In this document: piece by piece, positions 1 to 5,262 of the stretch
Layout of the letters: each line of letters opens with the position of its first letter
How positions within the stretch are numbered: position 1 is the stretch's first letter
Origin: Flavobacteriaceae bacterium UBA3179
Lineage (GTDB): Bacteria > Bacteroidota > Bacteroidia > Flavobacteriales > Flavobacteriaceae
DNA length: 5,262 nt
Direction of reading: 5' to 3'
Assembly: GCA_002364245.1 (NCBI GenBank)
Contig: DEXR01000030.1
Location: forward strand, 4,705-9,966
Notes under the pieces: model-generated
Seen by the model: only the letters and a program-made list of their open reading frames with translations
Told to the model about the DNA's origin: nothing
Database searches by the model: none
Program-made: the position numbers and the translations under genes

Positions 1-1630
1 TAGCAACCGTAGAAATTCCAGCTCCAATTAAGGTGTCGATAATCCTAAATTGAATAACTGTTAATACATCGGGTCTAATAATCGCGTAAATAAATACCAC
101 ACTCAGCGTTATAAAAGTAGCTGCGGTCTTGTAGTTTTTTTGTAGCATAGAAAGCGCCATAACTAATGATCCTAAACCTAAAATGGCAAAAACATAGGTG
201 TTTTGAGTTATAAATACAATTGCAGTAGCAATAGCTCCGCCTATTAAAGTACCAATAATACGTTCTTTAGAACGAGATTTTGTTAGGCCATAACTGGGGC
301 GCATTATAACGATGAGAGTAAGTAATATCCAGTACGGGTTTTGAAAATCAAAATATACACCTATGCCATAGCCCACCATCACTGCTACAGCCAGTCGTAA
401 AGCATGTTTAAATATAGCCGATTTAAAACTGAAATTTCTAATTAAAAGCGCGGGGTTATAATCTTGTGTGGTTACAAAACGCCTTGCCACTTCCTTTTTA
501 ATAAATTTTATATCCCGAGGGTTTGGATTGGAAAGCAACCATTTTATTTTCTGAATTTTTTCAATTTGATTTTCTTGGTATTCCAACAAATTCTGAAGCA
601 TTAGAAAACCTTCATAATCTTCAGTTTTACTGCTGGATTTTAATTCGGAAACATCTTTTTTTAGCTTTTTAAAACAATTTATCAACGTAACGTTCCTCGG
701 GATTTTACGTACGTTTTGTCCTGCTTCAGAAATAAGTAGCAACTGCCTGGACATTTCAAAAAGTAAGTTTTGAAAACTTTGTACAAATTCTGGATGATTG
801 CTTAAAAGCACATCCATTTTGCTATAATTTACTGGGTTTGCCAATCCCATTTCCAACATATCAACCAATTGAACAAAAACTAAAAGACGTTTGTTATTGT
901 ACGCCGAACGGCCCGAACTTTTTCTAGATGAAATTAAAATTTCGCGAAGCGTTTCATGGTTATCATTAATTTCACCCTGTAATGCTAAAAGTTTGGCCTG
1001 TAATTGTTCCCTATCAGAATTTGGACCGATCAACTTCCCTCTTATTTCTAAAAAATCAGCAGTTTGTTGGTAGGTTTGTGCAAGTAATTCTTCTGTTTGT
1101 CCCTTTGGGTTTATTTTGTGCCACATGGTAGCCAATAATAAATACCATAATCCACCAACGCCTACAAAAAAAGCATATTCGTAGGTTTCTAAACGCTCTG
1201 CTTCGTGAGCAAAACTTAATACTAACGCTAATAGCCCAGAAAAACTAATTAAAGATGCTCTAAACCCAAATACTGCGATATATGAAATAGCGAATGTTAA
1301 GACTCCCAATACCGGTACTAAAAACCAAGTATCAAAATCAAGATACCCTCCAATAAAACTCACGATAACAATAAGTACGATAGAATATAAAATTCCGTAG
1401 GTTTTGTGTCGAAAGCTACCGCTCACATCACTGGGTGAACTCCAAAAAGCTCCAAAAGACAAAGCAATGGCAATTTCCATAAACCCAAATTGCACCCCAA
1501 TTATAATTGGTAAAGACAAAGCAATGCCAACAATGATAGCTTTTGAAAAGCTGGTGCTTTTCAAAAACTGTATGAGCTCTTTAAAGTTTGTAGAAATGGT
1601 TTTTGTAAGGTTCAAATCTTGATGGTTCAA
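1..1630 (-). CDS. YccS-like FUSC-family inner-membrane protein (partial, C-terminus off the left edge)
   Basis: The frame is open on the minus strand from a stop at 1666-1664 to the window edge, giving 543 codons from the TTG at 1630-1628. The layout is that of YccS/FUSC-type proteins. A first hydrophobic bundle spans about residues 28-168 (start of mature fold near STSFSKAIIVGIALSLP). A charged, largely helical cytoplasmic region covers about 170-405. A second hydrophobic bundle runs from about 406 onward and carries the FUSC_2-type signature PYWILLTLIVIMRPSYGLT (427-445) followed by KERIIGTLIGG (455-465). YccS relatives are usually 700-750 residues, so roughly a quarter is missing. Family members are presumed efflux or transport proteins related to aromatic-acid and fusaric-acid exporters; the substrate here is unknown. 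No ATG occurs before codon 51, which already lies inside the first bundle, so TTG at 1630 or TTG at 1615 is the likely start. I rechecked the frame codon by codon and found no frameshift. Confidence 0.9.
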   Translation of the reverse strand, partial: MNHQDLNLTKTISTNFKELIQFLKSTSFSKAIIVGIALSLPIIIGVQFGFMEIAIALSFGAFWSSPSDVSGSFRHKTYGILYSIVLIVIVSFIGGYLDFDTWFLVPVLGVLTFAISYIAVFGFRASLISFSGLLALVLSFAHEAERLETYEYAFFVGVGGLWYLLLATMWHKINPKGQTEELLAQTYQQTADFLEIRGKLIGPNSDREQLQAKLLALQGEINDNHETLREILISSRKSSGRSAYNNKRLLVFVQLVDMLEMGLANPVNYSKMDVLLSNHPEFVQSFQNLLFEMSRQLLLISEAGQNVRKIPRNVTLINCFKKLKKDVSELKSSSKTEDYEGFLMLQNLLEYQENQIEKIQKIKWLLSNPNPRDIKFIKKEVARRFVTTQDYNPALLIRNFSFKSAIFKHALRLAVAVMVGYGIGVYFDFQNPYWILLTLIVIMRPSYGLTKSRSKERIIGTLIGGAIATAIVFITQNTYVFAILGLGSLVMALSMLQKNYKTAATFITLSVVFIYAIIRPDVLTVIQFRIIDTLIGAGISTVA

Positions 1631-1633
1631 CTG

Positions 1634-1641
1634 CAAAGGTA
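1634..1641 (-). promoter_or_regulatory. Bacteroidota-type -7 element for the FUSC gene
   Basis: The minus strand reads TACCTTTG followed by CA, a full match to the TAnnTTTG -7 consensus of Bacteroidota sigma-A promoters. A clear TTG -33 element is not visible at the usual spacing of about 19-21 nt; the nearest resemblance is TTA a few bases further upstream. Transcription would begin near 1627-1630, so the mRNA would be leaderless, or have a very short leader if TTG at 1615 is used. The assignment is inferred from sequence match only. Confidence 0.5.
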
Positions 1642-1645
1642 CTGC

Positions 1646-1659
1646 GTTACTAGGGTAAC
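1646..1659. repeat. Short inverted repeat in the divergent promoter region
   Basis: GTTAC (1646-1650) and GTAAC (1655-1659) form a 5-bp inverted repeat around TAGG. It sits just upstream of the FUSC -7 element, where a repressor or activator could act. The arms are short enough to occur by chance, so an operator role is only a suggestion. Confidence 0.25.
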
Positions 1660-1727
1660 TACGTTAATCTTTTCTGAAAAAACCTAAAAATGAATACAAC
1701 ACCCAAAGATGTGCGCTAACAAACTTG

Positions 1728-1735
1728 TAACTTTA
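1728..1735 (+). promoter_or_regulatory. Possible -7 element for the MDR oxidoreductase gene
   Basis: TAACTTTA matches TAnnTTTG at all fixed positions but the last. It lies 32 nt before the ATG at 1768, which would leave an A-rich leader of about 25 nt, a normal arrangement for this phylum. No TTG is present at the expected -33 position, so the call is tentative. Confidence 0.35.
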
Positions 1736-1767
1736 GTGAGAAGTGGTTTTTACCAAAAAAACAAAAA

Positions 1768-2766
1768 ATGATGAATAAGGAAATATTACTGAAAAACAGA
1801 CCGAAAGGAAAACCAACCCTTAACGATTTTGAGTTTAAGGAAACGGAGAAGCCAAGTCCTGAAAAAGGAGAGGTTTTATTAAAAACGAAGTATGTTTCAG
1901 TAGATCCATATTTACGCGGAAGAATGCGTGATGAAAAATCGTATATAGAACCTTTTCAGCTTAATGAACCTATTGAATCGGGCATAATTGCTGAAGTAAT
2001 AGAAAGCAACTTAGAAGATTTTAAAAAAGGCGATTATGTAAACGGTATGTTACCTTGGAAGCAATTTAATACCAGTAATGGAAAAGGCCTTCAAAAAGTA
2101 GATGGTAGCAAAGCACCTTTATCTGCTTATTTAGGCGTATTGGGCTTAACAGGAATTACTGCGTTTTTGGGGCTTGAAAAAATTGGAAAACTAAAAAAAG
2201 GCGAGACGCTATTGGTTTCTGGGGCTTCTGGAGCAGTGGGAACTGTGGTTGGCCAAATAGGAAAAATAAAAGGCTGTAAAGTAGTTGGTATTGCTGGTAC
2301 AGATGAAAAAATAAATACTATAAAAGAGAAGTTTCATTTTGATGAAGGTATCAACTATAAAACTACCGAGAATATAAAGAAAACTATAGCAGAAGCTTGT
2401 CCTCACGGAGTTGATGTTTATTTTGATAATGTTGGGGGTGAAATTTTGGATGCCGCCATGGCCAACATCAATAGAAATGGACGGATTGTCTGCTGTGGTG
2501 CTATTTCTCTGTATAATGAAACAGAACGACCCACCGGCCCAAGGCATGAAACCACCTTAATTAAAAAAAGCGTTTTAATGCAAGGCTTTACCGTTCGCGA
2601 TTACCAAGATGAATTTGGCGAAGCCGTTCAACAGTTAGCTACCTGGTTACAAGAAGATAAGTTAACATATTCTGAAACCATTGTTGAAGGATTTGATGAG
2701 ATTCCGCAGGCCTTTATAGACTTATTTGATGGTAAAAACAAAGGGAAAATGATTGTAAAAGTTTAA
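1768..2766 (+). CDS. NADP-dependent MDR oxidoreductase, CurA/LTB4DH-like
   Basis: This 332-residue protein is a zinc-independent medium-chain dehydrogenase/reductase, a cytoplasmic family that reduces the C=C bond of alpha,beta-unsaturated ketones and aldehydes with NADPH (curcumin reductase CurA, leukotriene B4 12-hydroxydehydrogenase/prostaglandin reductase, plant double-bond reductases). Visible hallmarks are VSVDPYLRGRM (43-53) in the N-terminal GroES-like domain, LGLTGITAFLGL (125-136), and the Rossmann loop GASGAVG (152-158). Further along are DVYFDNVGGEILDAAM (216-231) and GFTVRDY (273-279). The cysteine/histidine zinc ligands of classical alcohol dehydrogenases are absent, as expected. 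Length is normal for the family (about 330-345). Two adjacent ATGs (1768 and 1771) could both serve as start; the first is taken. There is no Shine-Dalgarno sequence, only an A-rich leader. The gene stands alone between a divergent neighbour and a strong terminator. The exact substrate cannot be read from sequence; a role in detoxifying reactive enones is inference. Confidence 0.95.
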   Translation: MMNKEILLKNRPKGKPTLNDFEFKETEKPSPEKGEVLLKTKYVSVDPYLRGRMRDEKSYIEPFQLNEPIESGIIAEVIESNLEDFKKGDYVNGMLPWKQFNTSNGKGLQKVDGSKAPLSAYLGVLGLTGITAFLGLEKIGKLKKGETLLVSGASGAVGTVVGQIGKIKGCKVVGIAGTDEKINTIKEKFHFDEGINYKTTENIKKTIAEACPHGVDVYFDNVGGEILDAAMANINRNGRIVCCGAISLYNETERPTGPRHETTLIKKSVLMQGFTVRDYQDEFGEAVQQLATWLQEDKLTYSETIVEGFDEIPQAFIDLFDGKNKGKMIVKV

Positions 2767-2806
2767 ATCTCCTTTTTTAAAACGTAAAATTTATTAAAAC
2801 CATCCT

Positions 2807-2845
2807 AAAACCCACGTTAAAAGGCGTTAACGTGGGTTTTTAGTT
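2807..2845 (+). terminator. Intrinsic terminator after the MDR gene
   Basis: A perfect 14-bp inverted repeat, AAAACCCACGTTAA (2807-2820) and TTAACGTGGGTTTT (2827-2840), encloses a 6-nt loop AAGGCG. It is followed by TAGTTTTT, and the U-rich 3' arm adds to the tract. Its position 40 nt after the MDR stop fits a rho-independent terminator. Because the 5' arm starts with an A-run, the minus strand also has a T-run, but no gene reads toward it from the right within about 600 bp, so the plus direction is the meaningful one. It separates the MDR gene from the SDR gene, which therefore needs its own promoter. Confidence 0.87.
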
Positions 2846-2858
2846 TTTCGATTTTTCG

Positions 2859-2866
2859 TAGATTGG
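2859..2866 (+). promoter_or_regulatory. Weak candidate -7 element for the SDR gene
   Basis: TAGATTGG resembles TAnnTTTG with one mismatch at a fixed position, but it ends only 4 nt before the ATG at 2871. Use of this site would produce an essentially leaderless mRNA. A promoter must lie between the terminator and the ATG unless there is read-through, and this is the best candidate in that short stretch. Confidence 0.2.
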
Positions 2867-2870
2867 TACT

Positions 2871-3509
2871 ATGGAAAAAGTATTAGTAGTGGGTGCCAAT
2901 GGTACCACAGGAAAAAAAATAGTAGATATATTAGATAAATATAGAAATTACGAACCTGTTGCGATGATTCGCCATCAAGATCAAGCGGAACAATTTAAAA
3001 AGAAAGACATTGAAACGGTCATGGGCGATTTGGAGAAAAACGTAAGCCATACCGTAACGCGAATCCATAAAATTGTGTTTGCAGCCGGTTCCGGCGGAGA
3101 TACTTCGAAAGAAAAAACGACAGCAGTGGACCAAGAAGGGGCCAAAAAATTAATTGACCTAGCCGAAATTGCTGGAATTAGAAAATTTGTGATGTTAAGT
3201 TCTATGGGAGCCGATAACCCTGAGCAAGTTGAAGACCTACAGCATTACCTGGAAGCCAAGCAAAACGCCGATGAGCATTTGCGAAACAGCGGAATGGATT
3301 ATTCAATAGTGCGTCCAGGAGCGTTGACTGATGATAAAGGTACGGGAAAAATAAAACTAGCGAAAAAACTGAACGAACGCGGAAGCATTACTCGCGAAGA
3401 TGTAGCCGAAACTTTGGTCGCAGCTCTTCACGATGATATTGCACCAAATAAAACCTTTGAAATCTTACAAGGTGACACCGAAATAGACGACGCTGTAAAA
3501 ACTATTTAG
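2871..3509 (+). CDS. Atypical SDR-fold NAD(P)-binding protein, YhfK/YwnB-like
   Basis: This 212-residue soluble protein consists of essentially one Rossmann domain. The N-terminus VLVVGANGTTGKK (4-16) carries the glycine-rich GxxGxxG dinucleotide loop (G8, G11, G14). Arg34 after strand beta-2 would suit the 2'-phosphate of NADP, which is inference. VFAAGSGG (69-76) is the NAG-like loop after beta-4, FVMLSSMGA (106-114) holds the active-site serine position, and Y126-x3-K130 matches the SDR catalytic pair. YSIVRPGALTDD (144-155) is the typical atypical-SDR motif. Length and motif order match the SDR_a5/YhfK-type group of NAD(P)H-binding proteins, whose substrates are mostly unknown. Some relatives act as redox sensors rather than enzymes. 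The gene follows the MDR gene in the same direction but is insulated by a terminator. Its last 8 bp overlap the 3' end of the convergent secreted-protein gene. Confidence 0.92.
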   Translation: MEKVLVVGANGTTGKKIVDILDKYRNYEPVAMIRHQDQAEQFKKKDIETVMGDLEKNVSHTVTRIHKIVFAAGSGGDTSKEKTTAVDQEGAKKLIDLAEIAGIRKFVMLSSMGADNPEQVEDLQHYLEAKQNADEHLRNSGMDYSIVRPGALTDDKGTGKIKLAKKLNERGSITREDVAETLVAALHDDIAPNKTFEILQGDTEIDDAVKTI

Positions 3510-4023
3510 AAGGTAAATATTTTGCAGGAATTGGATACTCGTCCGTTTCTTGCATCCAATAAATGTTAACAACCCACCATCGGGAACCATCATTTAACAG
3601 TTGTATACTGTTTATGCCCCGTGCGAAGGGTTGTTCGTCTTTTTGGGAACGATACGATTCATAGGTGCTGAATACTTGGGTAATATTTCCGAAGGTATGT
3701 TCTACTCGATGGATTTCTTTTTCAAAAAAACCGTTTTCCACCAACCAAGTTCCAGCGGTATCTATATAATTCTGCGGACTCATGTATGTAACATCAATTG
3801 GTCCATCTTTGCTTTTTTGAGAAGGAATCAGTTGTGCGCCATCTTTAAATAGATAATTGAACAAATCCCAATTACGAGCTTCGCCTTTTTCCCCTGAAAT
3901 AACACTGTATAATGTTTCCAGTGTGCTGTCTATTGTTAGTACTTTATCAGAATAGTCTCTACTTGTTTGAGCTTGAATAACAAATGTAAAGAAACAAGCA
4001 ATAAGTATTGAAACAGTTTTCAT
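3502..4023 (-). CDS. Secreted small NTF2-like (SnoaL-like) protein of unknown function
   Basis: The 173-residue protein begins with a classical signal peptide: Lys2, a hydrophobic core at about 4-16, and a probable signal peptidase I site between Ala18 and Gln19 (the common flavobacterial ending in ...A|Q). The mature part of about 155 residues has the look of a cone-like NTF2/SnoaL domain. An initial helix with STLETLYSVISG (33-44) is followed by NWDLFNYLF (51-59), a strand-turn region, then NITQVFSTYESYRS (113-126) and SRWWVVNIYWMQE (147-159). This alternating pattern is typical of nuclear-transport-factor-2-family proteins in Bacteroidota. I see no defined catalytic residues, so an enzyme, ligand-binding or structural role is open. 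The start ATG is 6 nt after the stop of the ABC ATPase gene, so the two are probably one transcript. The family call is by pattern recognition; the export call is firmer. Confidence 0.82.
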   Translation of the reverse strand: MKTVSILIACFFTFVIQAQTSRDYSDKVLTIDSTLETLYSVISGEKGEARNWDLFNYLFKDGAQLIPSQKSKDGPIDVTYMSPQNYIDTAGTWLVENGFFEKEIHRVEHTFGNITQVFSTYESYRSQKDEQPFARGINSIQLLNDGSRWWVVNIYWMQETDEYPIPAKYLPSK

Positions 4024-4029
4024 ATCATT

Positions 4030-4965
4030 CTATTTTTCAGAAAGGTATACAATTTTATTTTTTTTAATTGTTTCAGGATGATTAAAAAAGATAGGATTTC
4101 CCTTATAGATAGCTTCAATTAAATAATGTGTTCCTTTAAAAAAAGAATTTTCAACTTTTGCTTCTATTTTAGTTTCCTTTTCAGGAGAAATCATTAATTG
4201 ATGTGGCAGAAATATTCTTTTTTCTGAAGAAATAACCTTCGAGGGAAGCACGGTAACATCGCCAAAAAAACCAGCCTGATACTCGGTTTCTAGGCTATTG
4301 TAAATTGCTTCAGGTTTTCCGAAGCGCTCCATTGTGCCTTTTTTCAATAATAGCAATTCATCTGAAAAAGCGAGCGCTTCCTCAGCATCGTGTGTAGCAG
4401 TGATGCAACTTATATTTTCTTCTTTTAAATATCTAAATAAACGTCTACGCAACTTATTTTTTCGAAACGTATCAATGCTGCTAAAAGGTTCGTCCAATAA
4501 AAGCAATTTTGGAGCCTTAGCAAGTGCTTTTGCCAAGGCAACCCGTTGTTTTTGACCACCGCTGAGTTTTTTTACCTTTCGGTTGGCAAAAGCATCCAAA
4601 TCGACTACTTTCAATAAAGTATCTACGCGCTCGGCTTCTTCTTCAGCGTGTAAACGTGGTAAATGATCTGCTATATTTTCTCTAACTGAAGTAAAAGGCA
4701 TGACGTTCAAGTCTTGAGCAACTAATTTCATAAACGGTTCACCGGGAATAAGATTATGATTTGGGCCTTTTAATTGTTCACCTTCCCACGAAATGGTTCC
4801 GTTTTCTAGATGTAACAAGCCGTATACAAGGTGAAGCAAAGTAGATTTTCCACAACCGCTTTCGCCTAAAACGGCAAGATGATTTCCACGTTTCAGTTCA
4901 AAATCGATATTTTGAAGAATTTTTTTTGAATCATATGAAAATGATAGTATGGATACGGATAGCAT
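4030..4965 (-). CDS. ABC transporter ATP-binding protein with TOBE-like C-terminus
   Basis: The 311-residue cytoplasmic ATPase would energise an import or export permease. All motifs are present in order: an A-loop aromatic at Tyr11, Walker A GESGCGKST (34-42), Q-loop Gln84 in VAQD, signature LSGGQKQR (134-141), Walker B LLLLDEP (154-160), D-loop SSID (162-165) and H-loop His192 in ATHD. After about residue 235 a beta-rich region of roughly 75 residues follows, with LPHQLMISPEKE (253-264) and FFKGTHYLIEA (275-285). This resembles the TOBE regulatory domain of importer ATPases such as PotA, FbpC and CysA, so a solute importer is the better guess. No permease or binding protein is adjacent within the window. 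The ATG at 4965 has an AT-rich leader without a Shine-Dalgarno sequence. The downstream secreted-protein gene begins 6 nt after its stop, indicating an operon. The substrate is unknown. Confidence 0.94.
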   Translation of the reverse strand: MLSVSILSFSYDSKKILQNIDFELKRGNHLAVLGESGCGKSTLLHLVYGLLHLENGTISWEGEQLKGPNHNLIPGEPFMKLVAQDLNVMPFTSVRENIADHLPRLHAEEEAERVDTLLKVVDLDAFANRKVKKLSGGQKQRVALAKALAKAPKLLLLDEPFSSIDTFRKNKLRRRLFRYLKEENISCITATHDAEEALAFSDELLLLKKGTMERFGKPEAIYNSLETEYQAGFFGDVTVLPSKVISSEKRIFLPHQLMISPEKETKIEAKVENSFFKGTHYLIEAIYKGNPIFFNHPETIKKNKIVYLSEK

Positions 4966-4977
4966 AAATAAATATTG

Positions 4978-5018
4978 AAAAAGGTTGCCAACTAAGTTTT
5001 AAACACGTTGACAACCTT
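4978..5018 (-). terminator. Hairpin terminator after the S9A peptidase gene
   Basis: Arms at 4981-4992 and 5007-5018 form a 12-bp stem with a 14-nt loop. The single non-Watson-Crick position (4988/5011) is a U-G wobble when transcribed from the minus strand but a C-A mismatch on the plus strand, and the T-run follows the stem on the minus strand. Both points indicate a terminator for the peptidase gene, whose stop is 21 nt upstream of the stem. The T-run is short and soon interrupted by C, so termination may be incomplete. The ABC ATPase ATG lies only 12 nt beyond. Confidence 0.7.
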
Positions 5019-5039
5019 AATTATGAAATTAATAACGAA

Positions 5040-5262
5040 TTACTCTTTAACTTTTTCGTTTACTTTTTCAGGTAACACTTCGTATCCCATATTGTATAAT
5101 GTAAATCCAAAAATATCGGCATATTGATCGATGGTTTTACTTACTGGGGTTCCGGCACCGTGACCGGCATCGGTTTCTATTCTAATTAAAACTGGGTTTG
5201 ACCCACCTTGGTGTTCTTGAAGTTCTGCAGCAAATTTAAAACTGTGAGCTGGTACTACCCGG
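5040..5262 (-). CDS. S9A prolyl oligopeptidase family serine peptidase (C-terminal 73 codons only)
   Basis: The minus-strand frame enters from the right edge and stops at TAA 5042-5040. The visible tail begins [15 protein letters not shown], the conserved stretch directly after the catalytic Asp loop of prolyl oligopeptidases. It continues into [18 protein letters not shown], where the His of GHGAG (codon 5162-5160) is the catalytic His of the Ser-Asp-His triad. The final segment ([16 protein letters not shown], then a Lys/Glu-rich end) matches the closing helix of the alpha/beta-hydrolase domain. Family enzymes of about 700 residues cleave short peptides after proline. The nucleophile Ser, the Asp, the beta-propeller and any signal peptide lie outside the window, so cellular location cannot be judged. 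The family assignment is secure, while the exact specificity is not. Confidence 0.92.
   Translation of the reverse strand, partial: RVVPAHSFKFAAELQEHQGGSNPVLIRIETDAGHGAGTPVSKTIDQYADIFGFTLYNMGYEVLPEKVNEKVKE

Noticed and set aside
881..960. An apparent frameshift or stop in the middle of the FUSC frame on first reading
   Set aside because: A codon-by-codon recount showed this was my own slip of one base; the frame is continuous from 1630 to the window edge.
891..1622. Two short plus-strand open frames (891-1073 and 1404-1622) within the FUSC region
   Set aside because: Both are antisense to an uninterrupted, motif-bearing membrane-protein frame and show no independent signals.
2209..2547. A 112-codon minus-strand open frame inside the MDR gene
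   Set aside because: It lies antisense to a clearly conserved oxidoreductase region, and its translation resembles no family I recognise. It is a coding shadow.
3445..3479. Small ACCTT/AAGGT hairpin followed by TTTATTT on the minus strand, inside the SDR gene
   Set aside because: The stem is only 5 bp with an 11-nt loop and an interrupted T-run. It could contribute to ending the secreted-protein transcript but is not distinguishable from chance.
3530..3560. Inverted repeat ATTGGAT / ATCCAAT just after the SDR stop
   Set aside because: The arms are 7 bp with a 17-nt loop, there is no following T-run, and the site lies inside the convergent coding sequence. It is too weak to call a terminator.
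3601..3852. An 83-codon plus-strand open frame opposite the secreted-protein gene
   Set aside because: The minus strand here encodes a protein with a signal peptide and a coherent domain pattern, so the plus-strand frame is a shadow.
3994..4023. A lipobox-like LIAC (residues 7-10) at the start of the secreted NTF2-like protein
   Set aside because: Cys10 comes after only about six hydrophobic residues, too early for a lipoprotein signal. The hydrophobic core continues past it to a normal A|Q signal peptidase I site.

Overview
The window looks like chromosomal DNA from a member of the Flavobacteriaceae (phylum Bacteroidota). It is AT-rich, start regions are A-rich with no Shine-Dalgarno sequence, and promoter-like sites resemble the TAnnTTTG -7 element of this phylum. 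The encoded proteins also have a flavobacterial character. This organism call is inference from composition and protein style, not from a marker gene.

Layout. (1) 1-1630, minus strand: the N-terminal 543 codons of a YccS-like FUSC-family inner-membrane protein whose C-terminus lies beyond the left edge. It has no ATG at its N-terminus and probably starts at TTG, directly downstream of a good -7 match. (2) 1640-1767: a divergent intergenic region with both putative promoters and a short inverted repeat. (3) 1768-2766, plus strand: a zinc-independent NADP-dependent MDR oxidoreductase of the CurA/LTB4DH type, followed by a strong intrinsic terminator (2807-2845). (4) 2871-3509, plus strand: a compact atypical short-chain dehydrogenase/reductase-fold protein. 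(5) 3502-4023, minus strand: a small secreted NTF2-like protein that overlaps the SDR gene tail to tail by 8 bp. (6) 4030-4965, minus strand: an ABC transporter ATPase with all nucleotide-binding motifs and a TOBE-like C-terminal region, 6 nt upstream of the secreted-protein gene and probably co-transcribed with it. No permease or binding protein is in view. (7) 4966-5039: a short gap with a hairpin terminator for the gene to its right. (8) 5040-5262, minus strand: the last 73 codons of an S9A prolyl oligopeptidase, including the catalytic His.

How the genes relate. The window is mostly a set of separate housekeeping or accessory functions: membrane transport, two NAD(P)-binding reductase-type proteins, and peptide hydrolysis. 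The one clear operon is ABC ATPase to secreted NTF2-like protein. I see no mobile element, CRISPR array, tRNA, rRNA, riboswitch, toxin-antitoxin pair or defence cassette, and no convincing undescribed system. The points most worth a second look are the orphan ATPase/secreted-protein pair, the hairpin just upstream of the ATPase start, and the non-ATG start of the FUSC gene.
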